A DNA stretch of 29,534 nt from Bacteroidales bacterium (lineage in GTDB: Bacteria; Bacteroidota; Bacteroidia; Bacteroidales; Bacteroidaceae): contig SFFY01000026.1 of NCBI GenBank assembly GCA_004556745.1, positions 1-29,534 of the forward strand, given 5' to 3'. The number at the start of each line of letters is the position of its first letter. The stretch's first letter is position 1. The notes below the pieces were generated by a model. That model was not told where the DNA came from. It saw only the letters and a program-made list of their open reading frames with translations, and ran no database searches. The translations under genes were made by a program, and so were the position numbers. Shown in pieces: positions 23,701 through 29,534 of this stretch.

Positions 23701-26371
23701 GGGCTGGTCACTCACGGGCACGGACTTCCACCGCGCCACGGTCTATAACTTCTGGAGCGGCGGCGAGCAGCCCTCCGCGATGCTTTCGGGGTGGGTGTCT
23801 TATAAATCAGAAAAGGAAAAGCAACTGGAATTTACGCATTGGCGCGATGAATTGGATATTTTCTCTACGGCATTCTATCCCAACTTCCGCCGTTACCGTG
23901 CCCCGGTGGCAGGTATGGGTTTCCCCGCTGCCGCTCCAAGTAAAGAAAAACTGATGCTTAAAGACGCGGTTGCTTCAATGGATATGGCAGATAAACTCGT
24001 TACAACCGATGAAAGCGCGGAAAATGATATGAAAAGCGCAGATACTGCCACTGCCGACGAAGGCCAAGTGCGCAAGAACTTTGCAGAAACCGCCTTCTTC
24101 CAGCCGCAGTTGCGCACCGACAGTCTTGGGCACGTGGACCTCGTGTTCACGCTTCCCGAATCGCTCACCAGTTGGCGGCTCAAACTGCTGGCGCATACGC
24201 AGGCTGTGGACTACGGGCTTTTGGATACGACTGTCGTGGCCCGCAAAGAGTTTATGCTGCAAGCGCAAATGCCGCGCTTCCTCCGCAGCGGCGACCGCGC
24301 CGCCCTGCCCGTTACGCTCCGCAATCTTACAGGCAAGAACTTGGCGGCAAACGTGACGATGCAGATACTTGATGCCGCCACGATGCGCCCGCTCTCAGAG
24401 AACAGGCAACAGGCCCAGGTAGGGGCAAACGGTGCTGCCGCGCTGACCTTTGCTTTCACCGTGCCGGAGCAGGTGCAGGCCGTAGTGTGCCGATTTACCG
24501 CTGCAGCCGAAGGCTATGCCGACGGAGAGGAGCACGTGCTGCCCGTGCTGGATGATAGGGTAGAAGTGCGCCGCACCTTGCCTTTCTCTTTCACGCAGAG
24601 CGGTGCGCACACGCTGCGCCTTGATACCCTTTTTAAGGAGAAAAAGGCAGAAAACCGCCGTTTCATCGTAGAAATGTGCAGCAATCCCACCTGGTATGCC
24701 GTGAGTGCCCTGCCTGCCCTCTCGCGTTTGGAAAGCACGGATGCCTTCTCGCTGGCTGCCCGTTACTACGCCCTCGCCTTGGGTCGGCACATTGCTAACG
24801 TCCTGCCCGCCGTGCGCCAATATGCCGCCGACCTAAGTGCAGACACTGAGCGCGAAACGCCTTTGAGCAATGCCTTTGCTTCCGTTGCGGAAGAAACACC
24901 GTGGCTGCGGGAGGCAGAGGCGGAACGTCAGCGGGCGGGCGAATTGCAGTTGCTCTTCGATTCTACCGCTTACGTGTTGCGTGCCCAGTCGGCACTCGAC
25001 AAACTCAAAGCACTGCAAAATGCCGACGGTTCTTTGAGTTGGTATCCCAAAATGCCGGGCAACGATTACATCACGGCGCAGAACGTGCTGCTGCTCTCGC
25101 GCCTCCAAAACCTTGCCGGCGAGCAAACCGCCGCACCCATGGCGGCCCGCGGCTTTGCTTTCCTGAAAAAATCTTTGGCAAATGCCGTAAAAGAAATGAA
25201 GGAATACGAGCGTAGGGGCGTATCGCATACGCCCGCAAATCACGTCGTGCCTTCGCGCTTATGGCTCACGGTGGTTTATCTCTATGCCGTGCGCGGCGAG
25301 AAACTCGATGAAAACGCGCAGTTTGTGCTTGAACGCTGCGCGGAGCAGGCAGGCGGCAGTGACCTTTACGCCAAATCGCTTATGGCTCTTGTCCTCGATT
25401 TTGACGGACAAAAAGAAAAGGCTTCCGCCCTGTTTGAAAGTCTCTCGGAATATACCGTGGGCAATGCCGTCGTTGGGCGTTTCTTTGACTCTGCCCGCGC
25501 TCCGATGTTTGCCGCGTCCTATCGCATACCCACGCAAACCATTGCCATCGAAGCCCTTTCCACAGCCCCCGAATATGCTGCACTGGTGGACGAAATGCGA
25601 CTTTGGCTGATGCAGAGCAAGCGCACGCAGATGTGGGACACTCCAATCGCCACGGCAGATGCGCTCTACTGTCTGCTGGCCGCGCCTTCGGCAAAGGCAG
25701 ACGCAACAAAGGTGATGAAATCAGAGGAAACCGCGCCGCTTTCTTACACATTGAAAGCCGGGCGCACCGTGCTCGCCGATAGCGACAGAAAGAATGGGGA
25801 CACAAACGCTACCATCGGTTATGTGCGCGACACATATACCGACCCCATTGCTTCAAAAAGTAACGTTTTAATCGTACAAAAGCCCACAGAAGGACTTTCT
25901 TGGGGCAGCGTGACCGCCATTTCCACAATGCCGCAGAATGAAACCGTACCCACGGGCAGCGACTTGCGCGTCACGCGCCGCTTTGAAGTGTGGCGAGATG
26001 GCGTTTGGCAATCCATGGAAACGGACGGCGTACAGGCAAAGGTGGGCGACCGTGTGCGTCAGGTGGCCACCGTAACGGCTGCCCGCGATTTCGATTTCGT
26101 GTCGCTGCGCCTGCCGCGTCCCGCCTGCTTCGCCCCGCGCCGCGCCCTCTCTGGTGCAGACTGGAGCAACGGGCATTGCTATTACCGCGCCGTGCATGAT
26201 GCCTCCACCGAATTTTTCTTTGAAAAGATGCCGCGCGGCACGCTGACCGTCACCGAGGAAGGTTTTATTGACCGCGCCGGAACGTATAAGGCAGGTTGCG
26301 CCGCCGTCACCTGTGTCTATGCTCCCGAATACTGCGGCTCTTCTGCCGCTGCAGGCATTGCGGTGGAGTAG
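20783..26371 (+). CDS. Alpha-2-macroglobulin-like protein lacking the thioester motif
   Basis: 1862 aa from the ATG at 20783. The frame is open from an earlier ATG at 20717, but the signal peptide (MNRYILILGKKLALATWLCA through VVAQ) begins at 20783, so that start is preferred. It is probably periplasmic; no lipobox is seen. Bacterial A2M marks are FTDRSIYRPGQAVRFGG (about 513), VEEYKRPAFTVTID (about 605), an Asp/Ala/Met-rich low-complexity stretch in the bait-region position (about 1050-1105), LRTDSLGHVDLVFTLPESLT (about 1110) and a C-terminal domain with FEVWRDGVW. The segment that normally holds Cys-x-Glu-Gln reads ALSRLESTDAFSLAARYYA, with Asp1320 where Cys is expected, so covalent protease trapping should be impossible. 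It follows the EEP gene by 78 nt and ends before a strong hairpin. Confidence 0.9.
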   Translation: MNRYILILGKKLALATWLCAVSILPVVAQTYETLWQDVQAAQQNNLPKTVLTAVRHIYDKAQAEGNRVEQMKAMLVLVQQGWTLSPDTARVFIKEFEAMPDAPDSAAVNALRHALLGSAYTWISAGRSDTAAVSAARRHVRQALQPMETLRRARAKDYLPLFTVEKDSRLFGDDVLSVVLRSVCAANLLPREECAAAYGQAIAGYLADGNRPAALLLRLDSLDAVSADNYNNIEVLRRMVADYADLPQAVYAAIALSRAYQAADIPQADSLANAAARTALARYGKTDGAAVLRNFLKSQEQPKAEIADMPALYLPGRAYTVAIKARNLKKVSLRFLPLGLTAYDYETGEWTEDKLRKIAGKAVATVTKTLHAMPPYAEQTDSLTFCLNSPGLYLCELLADGRCLSREVVSVSAVRALRLAVTGKETRVILVDGATGKPLKGGTVRAYNTTTRSAQTATRCDSTGQALLSRGNYSLRYFASHGKDAFSPAFGVPSGFFYNGNADERLQQSWQIFTDRSIYRPGQAVRFGGICFTRRGDTFQALPNCPMTVRLYDTNHRQLAETQLLTDAFGTVSGTFALPSAVLPGMFSIEAKATEGNGSAYCSIRVEEYKRPAFTVTIDQPAAAYAPGDTLRITGAARTYTGLPVSDAEVAWRLSARSYWRAANADNMPQAGQCTTDSAGRFSLSIIVPAVPSRKAMPYNIYIYELACDVTAEGGETNSASLSLRTASRRSWLSAQWPQAICKETPGTVLVHRTNAAGAELGGEGMYRILKDGATVFKGRFAAGEPFSTVELAGLPSGAYAAALAVGEDTDTVRFTIFSEQDVRTPSADQPLWHYVRPSAARDSALVLVGSPCKDVTLFYDVFGNGRLVESRRIALNDTLLRLELAYKPEWGESGKAWFALMRDGELHSFSVDLLKPAPNKSLRLQWTTFRSALTPGKEEQWRLRVTHPDGRPADASLMATLYDASLDAFGTMGWSLTGTDFHRATVYNFWSGGEQPSAMLSGWVSYKSEKEKQLEFTHWRDELDIFSTAFYPNFRRYRAPVAGMGFPAAAPSKEKLMLKDAVASMDMADKLVTTDESAENDMKSADTATADEGQVRKNFAETAFFQPQLRTDSLGHVDLVFTLPESLTSWRLKLLAHTQAVDYGLLDTTVVARKEFMLQAQMPRFLRSGDRAALPVTLRNLTGKNLAANVTMQILDAATMRPLSENRQQAQVGANGAAALTFAFTVPEQVQAVVCRFTAAAEGYADGEEHVLPVLDDRVEVRRTLPFSFTQSGAHTLRLDTLFKEKKAENRRFIVEMCSNPTWYAVSALPALSRLESTDAFSLAARYYALALGRHIANVLPAVRQYAADLSADTERETPLSNAFASVAEETPWLREAEAERQRAGELQLLFDSTAYVLRAQSALDKLKALQNADGSLSWYPKMPGNDYITAQNVLLLSRLQNLAGEQTAAPMAARGFAFLKKSLANAVKEMKEYERRGVSHTPANHVVPSRLWLTVVYLYAVRGEKLDENAQFVLERCAEQAGGSDLYAKSLMALVLDFDGQKEKASALFESLSEYTVGNAVVGRFFDSARAPMFAASYRIPTQTIAIEALSTAPEYAALVDEMRLWLMQSKRTQMWDTPIATADALYCLLAAPSAKADATKVMKSEETAPLSYTLKAGRTVLADSDRKNGDTNATIGYVRDTYTDPIASKSNVLIVQKPTEGLSWGSVTAISTMPQNETVPTGSDLRVTRRFEVWRDGVWQSMETDGVQAKVGDRVRQVATVTAARDFDFVSLRLPRPACFAPRRALSGADWSNGHCYYRAVHDASTEFFFEKMPRGTLTVTEEGFIDRAGTYKAGCAAVTCVYAPEYCGSSAAAGIAVE

Positions 26372-26434
26372 GGTGGTGTGGCAAAACGCCCGTTCAAAAC
26401 CCGGTGTATACGTTGACAATCCTCTTTCTCTAAA

Positions 26435-26474
26435 CCCCTAATCCAAAATATCGGGTGATATTTTGGATTAGGGG
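26435..26474. terminator. Perfect 18-bp hairpin between convergent genes
   Basis: 26435-26452 pairs perfectly with 26457-26474 around loop gggt. It lies between the A2M-like gene (stop 26371) and the leftward S41 protease gene (stop 26521). A weak T/A-rich tract follows on each side (tgatattta on the right, tttaga on the minus strand), so it probably acts in both directions, though it lacks a strong U run. Confidence 0.75.
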
Positions 26475-26520
26475 TGATATTTAATAAATGGACTGTTGAG
26501 AATTAAAGGAAAGAAACACC

Positions 26521-28203
26521 TTACGCCGCTGGCTCTCCATTCAGCACGCGGCGGTAGCGGTCGGGGTTTTGCAGCAACTTTATGGCTTCTTTAATCATAT
26601 TGTCCCGGGGAACGTTGTGAAGGCCGCGCCCACGGTCGTAATAATAATATTCCACGATGTTGCTTTCCACCACAAAGCGGATAATGGGCTCGTAACGCTT
26701 GAAGTCGTTTTCAAGATTGCTTTTGAGCTTTGCTTCAAGCGCATCGAGTTCTGCTTTTGCTTCGTCAGCCAAGCCGTCGGACTTGACAATTTTGCGCAGC
26801 ACGTCTAATGCTTTGAGGCTTTGGCGGTCGTAAGTGAAGCCTTCGCGCTTCATAAACTCGGTGAAATCGGCATATTCTTCATCTGTCAGGCGAAACTCGG
26901 TGGGTGAGGCAATCGTGGCGTGCGTATTGCGGTAATGCACGCAATAGTCTGTGAGTTGGTTGGAGGCAACCAGATATGGAATGAAAGTAGGCATGCTGTC
27001 TTCCTTTACTTCAATATCCGGCGTGATGCCGCCGCCGTCACGCACGATGCGCCCGGCCGCCGTGCGGAACTCCTTGGTCAGAGAGTCGGGCAGATGCACG
27101 GGCTCGCCGTCTTTGAACTCGTAGGCCTGCACACAGCGCCCCGAAGGCAGGTAGTAGCGGGCCGTTGTCAATTTCACCGCCGTGTTGTAAGGCAATTCGC
27201 GTGACTGCTGCACAAGGCCTTTACCATAGGTGCGCTGTCCCATGATGACGGCGCGGTCGTAGTCCTGCAACGCGCCGCTCGTAATTTCAGAGGCGGAGGC
27301 GGAACCGAAGTCGGTCAATACGACCAAGGGTGAGGAGGGATCGAGCGGGTCGTCAGTGGTTTTGTATTTGTAATTGCTCTCCTTGGTCTTTCCTTTCCTG
27401 CTCACCACCTCCTTTCCGCGCGGCAGGAATAGGTTGACCGTTTTCACCGCCTCATCGATCACGCCGCCGGGATTGCTGCAAAGGTTGAGTATAAAGGCTT
27501 TCGCCCCCTGCTTTTTCAGATCCACGATAGCGCGGCGCACTTCTTCCGACGTGCCGTCGATATATCCGCTTAGATGTAGATAGCCTATGCTGTCGGCCAC
27601 CATGGTGTGCAGCGTTACGGAGGGTATTACGATGTTTTCGCGCGTTACCTTGAAGGTGAGGTCTTTGTCGGCAACGGGACGCTGCACTTTCAACTCAATC
27701 GTCGTGCCCGGCTCGCCGCGCAGCTTGCCGCTCACGTAAGCGGAAAACTCCTCCTGCTTCTGCTTGCCTTCGTAGGCGAGCGGTTCGCCGTCGACAGAAA
27801 GGATAACGTCGCCCGGACGCAGTCCCGCCTTTGCGGCAGGCATATTCTCGTAGAGGTTTGTAAGGATGCAGTGTTTCTCTTTCGGGCGATACATGATGGT
27901 AGAGCCGATGCCGGCATATTTGCCCGTCGTCATCTGCCGTAGGTCTTCGGTGTTGCTTTCTGGATAAAACTCTGTGTAGGGGTCGAGTTGGTCGAGCATA
28001 TATAGCACGGCGTTTTCGATGAGTTTCTGGCTATTGAGCGTGTCCACGTAGTTGCGGTCGAGTTCTCGATAGAGCGCAGTGAAGATGTCGAGATTCTTCA
28101 CCAATTCAAAGTTGTGGTTGGTCTGCGCCTTGATGCAGACTGAATTGAAAGGCAAGGTCAGCGCAAGCAGCAAGACCCAGCCTATGGCGCGTAAGTTTTT
28201 CAT
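26521..28203 (-). CDS. S41 C-terminal processing protease with PDZ domain
   Basis: 560 aa. An N-terminal signal/anchor segment (about 7-27, ending IKAQ) places it in the periplasm. Residues about 35-95 are the N-terminal helical part (LDQLDPYTEFYPE motif). About 95-185 is the PDZ domain (GIGSTIMYRPKEKHC, AAKAGLRPGDVILSVDGEPL). The S41 catalytic domain runs to about 420 with DSIGYLHLSGY and the SASASE motif (Ser303), plus TYGKGLVQ with Lys328. The Ser-Lys spacing of 25 equals that of Prc/CtpA enzymes. A C-terminal helical extension (about 430-560) follows. It should clip C termini of envelope proteins. It is 117 nt downstream of a PfkB kinase gene in the same direction, with a 26-bp inverted repeat between. 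The catalytic dyad is intact, so activity is expected. Confidence 0.95.
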   Translation of the reverse strand: MKNLRAIGWVLLLALTLPFNSVCIKAQTNHNFELVKNLDIFTALYRELDRNYVDTLNSQKLIENAVLYMLDQLDPYTEFYPESNTEDLRQMTTGKYAGIGSTIMYRPKEKHCILTNLYENMPAAKAGLRPGDVILSVDGEPLAYEGKQKQEEFSAYVSGKLRGEPGTTIELKVQRPVADKDLTFKVTRENIVIPSVTLHTMVADSIGYLHLSGYIDGTSEEVRRAIVDLKKQGAKAFILNLCSNPGGVIDEAVKTVNLFLPRGKEVVSRKGKTKESNYKYKTTDDPLDPSSPLVVLTDFGSASASEITSGALQDYDRAVIMGQRTYGKGLVQQSRELPYNTAVKLTTARYYLPSGRCVQAYEFKDGEPVHLPDSLTKEFRTAAGRIVRDGGGITPDIEVKEDSMPTFIPYLVASNQLTDYCVHYRNTHATIASPTEFRLTDEEYADFTEFMKREGFTYDRQSLKALDVLRKIVKSDGLADEAKAELDALEAKLKSNLENDFKRYEPIIRFVVESNIVEYYYYDRGRGLHNVPRDNMIKEAIKLLQNPDRYRRVLNGEPAA

Positions 28204-28230
28204 CTTGGATATTATTTGATTGTGGACGAG

Positions 28231-28325
28231 AGTAGGGGCGTTTTGTAAAACGCCCGCCGAGTACGCCGCATGGCAAAAATCAATGAGGCAACCATTTCCC
28301 GGGCGTTCTGCAGAACGCCCCTACT
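28231..28325. repeat. 26-bp inverted repeat pair between the kinase and protease genes
   Basis: 28231-28256 and 28300-28325 are inverted copies of 26 bp with three differences. Each contains its own palindrome (ggcgttctgcagaacgcc type). The right arm covers the stop codon of the kinase gene (TAG at 28321-28323) and part of its last codon. The 43 bp between the arms is non-coding. It may be a REP-like element or a processing or attenuation site. Confidence 0.85.
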
Positions 28326-29301
28326 TTTCGGAAAACGCTCTGCAGCGAATATCCTGCCAAACGTCTTCGGAAAGCGCGGTGCCTATTACTTGGACAATGT
28401 TTCCCGCGAGTAGCGTGCCGAGGGCGGCGCAGTCGGGCAAGGATTGTCCGTTGGCAAGCCCGTGCAAGAAGCCTGCGGCAAAATAATCGCCGGCAGCGGT
28501 AGTGTCAATGGCTTTTGCCCCAGGTAGCGGCGGCTGGTGAAAGAGTTCTTCGCCGCATGCCACGAGTGCGCCTTCGCTGCCTATTTTCACCACGGCAGTG
28601 TCGCATATTTCTGCCAATGCGCGGGCGGCTTCGCGGGGCTCTTTGCGGGTATAGGCAAACGACTCCTCCTCGTTGGCAAACACGATGTCCACCTGCGGCA
28701 GCAGTTGTTCGAAAAACGCGTGCTCGGCCTCTACTATATTATATCCTGCAAGGTCGAGGCTCACCAGCAGACCGCACTCCTTTGCCATTTGTATGGCGTG
28801 GCGCAGCAGCTCATGGTTTTGCACGAGATAACCCTCGATATGCACCAGCGCGTAACCGGCAAACCATTCCTTTTGCAGCATTTCGGCCGTGAGGCTCGCC
28901 GCCGCGCCGAGAAATGTGCCGAAGGTGCGTTGGCCGTCTGTGGAGATAAACGTGTTGGCGATGCCAGTTGGCAGCGTGGGGTGCTCATAAAGATGCGTAT
29001 TGATATGGTGCGCCCGGCAATTCTCCGCGAAGAATTTACCTGCCTTGTCTTTCCCGATGCAGCCTATCAGCCCCGCCTCTCCGCAGAGGTTGGCAACGGC
29101 CAGCACGGTGTTGCAGGCCGAGCCGCCCGTGGTGCACTTTACGTCGAGCCCCTTTTGCCGTGCGCAGATATCGGCAAAACGCGTTTCATCGATGAGTTGC
29201 ATTGAACCCTTCGGCAGGTTGAGTTCTGAAAGTATTTCGTCGCTTGGGATAAGCGTGAGCGCATCTACCAGAGCGTTTCCAATGCCCAAAATTCGCTTCA
29301 T
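28321..29301 (-). CDS. PfkB-family kinase, adenosine-kinase-like
   Basis: 326 aa cytosolic ribokinase-fold kinase. The start MKRILGIGNALVDALTLIP is typical of the adenosine kinase group in Bacteroidetes. TTGGSACNTVLAVANLCG (57-74) is the substrate-side GG motif. GCIGKDKAGKFF matches the PfkB first signature region. DTTAAGDYFAAGFLHGL (266-282) is the second signature with Asp272 as catalytic base; the usual Gly after DTT is Ala, which occurs in this subgroup. It likely phosphorylates adenosine or another ribonucleoside using ATP, but sugar substrates cannot be ruled out. It is the first gene of a leftward pair with the S41 protease. A -7 box lies 71 nt upstream on the minus strand. The stop codon lies inside an inverted-repeat arm. 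Confidence 0.9.
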   Translation of the reverse strand: MKRILGIGNALVDALTLIPSDEILSELNLPKGSMQLIDETRFADICARQKGLDVKCTTGGSACNTVLAVANLCGEAGLIGCIGKDKAGKFFAENCRAHHINTHLYEHPTLPTGIANTFISTDGQRTFGTFLGAAASLTAEMLQKEWFAGYALVHIEGYLVQNHELLRHAIQMAKECGLLVSLDLAGYNIVEAEHAFFEQLLPQVDIVFANEEESFAYTRKEPREAARALAEICDTAVVKIGSEGALVACGEELFHQPPLPGAKAIDTTAAGDYFAAGFLHGLANGQSLPDCAALGTLLAGNIVQVIGTALSEDVWQDIRCRAFSEK

Positions 29302-29371
29302 TTCTTGATGGATTGACTGAATGACTTGCTGAAAAATTTATTTTCTTACGTGAAAAGCCGCAATTTTCTTG

Positions 29372-29379
29372 CAAAGATA
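29372..29379 (-). promoter_or_regulatory. -7 box for the PfkB kinase gene (TATCTTTG)
   Basis: The minus strand reads TATCTTTG, an exact TAnnTTTG match, 71 nt upstream of the kinase ATG. A clear -33 box is not seen. It is divergent from, and 23 nt away from, the tRNA-Asn -7 box. Confidence 0.55.
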
Positions 29380-29402
29380 TGGTTTATTTCAAAATTATCC
29401 GT

Positions 29403-29410
29403 TACCTTTG
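29403..29410 (+). promoter_or_regulatory. -7 box for the right tRNA-Asn (TACCTTTG)
   Basis: TACCTTTG matches TAnnTTTG exactly and lies 46 nt upstream of the tRNA. Transcription should start near 29417. The -33 region (ggttta near 29381) is weak. Confidence 0.6.
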
Positions 29411-29435
29411 CACCGCAAAAGAGCAAAGGATATGC

Positions 29436-29534
29436 CTTTTCTCTGCTAAGACACTGCTTCAGTAGCTCAGTTGGTTAGAGCACCTGACTGTTAATCAGGG
29501 GGTCGTTGGTTCAAGCCCATCCTGAAGCGCAACG
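29436..29534. repeat. Right copy of 99-bp terminal direct repeat
   Basis: Identical to bases 1-99 and ends exactly at the last base of the window. The 14 bases before it (agcaaaggatatgc) have no counterpart visible at the left end because the window starts there. Confidence 0.97.
29456..29529 (+). tRNA. tRNA-Asn(GTT), right copy
   Basis: Sequence-identical to the tRNA at 21-94, including the T-stem mismatch, with anticodon GTT. It has a visible promoter upstream; its terminator is outside the window unless the sequence is circular, in which case it is the hairpin at 102-142. Confidence 0.95.

Noticed and set aside
1..29534. Integrative element or plasmid bounded by tRNA att sites
   Set aside because: There is no integrase, excisionase, relaxase, replication or partition gene, and the repeat covers the whole tRNA and its leader rather than the tRNA 3' end typical of att sites.

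Overview
The window reads as chromosomal DNA of a Bacteroidales bacterium, most likely Prevotellaceae-like. The grounds are a SusC/SusD pair, Bacteroidetes-style promoters (TAnnTTTG -7 boxes, some with a TTTG -33 box about 19-20 nt upstream), a GldH lipoprotein, secreted proteins with type IX secretion (T9SS) style C-terminal tails, surface lipoproteins with acidic residues after the lipobox Cys, and PCMD and calycin-like domains. Genus cannot be fixed from sequence alone. No integrase, replication protein, transposase, phage gene, CRISPR array or rRNA is visible. Layout: (1) 1-142, tRNA-Asn(GTT) and its terminator. (2) 155-4817, a leftward four-gene cell-envelope operon: PCMD lipoprotein, small beta-barrel, calycin-like secreted protein, large PCMD secreted protein. 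(3) 4818-6212, 1.4 kb without genes but full of nested inverted repeats and a 21-bp-periodic palindromic array, ending in a good promoter and a long leader. (4) 6213-11648, a rightward SusC-SusD-lipoprotein importer operon with no glycosidase or regulator beside it. (5) 11670-15577, mannose-1-phosphate guanylyltransferase (leftward), tRNA-Leu(CAA) (rightward) and a subtilisin-like T9SS-cargo protease (leftward). (6) 15578-16530, a second repeat-rich spacer with an orphan promoter/terminator unit and a nested REP-like inverted repeat. (7) 16531-26371, a rightward run: gldH, cysQ, SLC13-type permease, PaaI-like thioesterase, endonuclease/exonuclease/phosphatase-family protein and a very large alpha-2-macroglobulin-like protein that appears to have lost its thioester. 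(8) 26521-29301, leftward S41 C-terminal protease and PfkB/adenosine-kinase-like kinase. (9) 29372-29534, divergent promoters and a second tRNA-Asn. The genes are mainly cell-envelope and uptake functions plus housekeeping (GDP-mannose supply, PAP turnover, nucleoside salvage). The first 99 and last 99 bases are identical and contain the tRNA-Asn. The window is therefore either a circular sequence or, more likely given its content, a chromosomal segment bounded by a repeated tRNA that an assembler closed or cut at a fixed overlap length. The most unusual signals are non-coding: the 21-bp-phased palindrome array inside a ~600-bp imperfect inverted repeat (about 5060-5640), the nested inverted repeat at 16125-16345, and an 8-nt tandem repeat used in two intergenic gaps.
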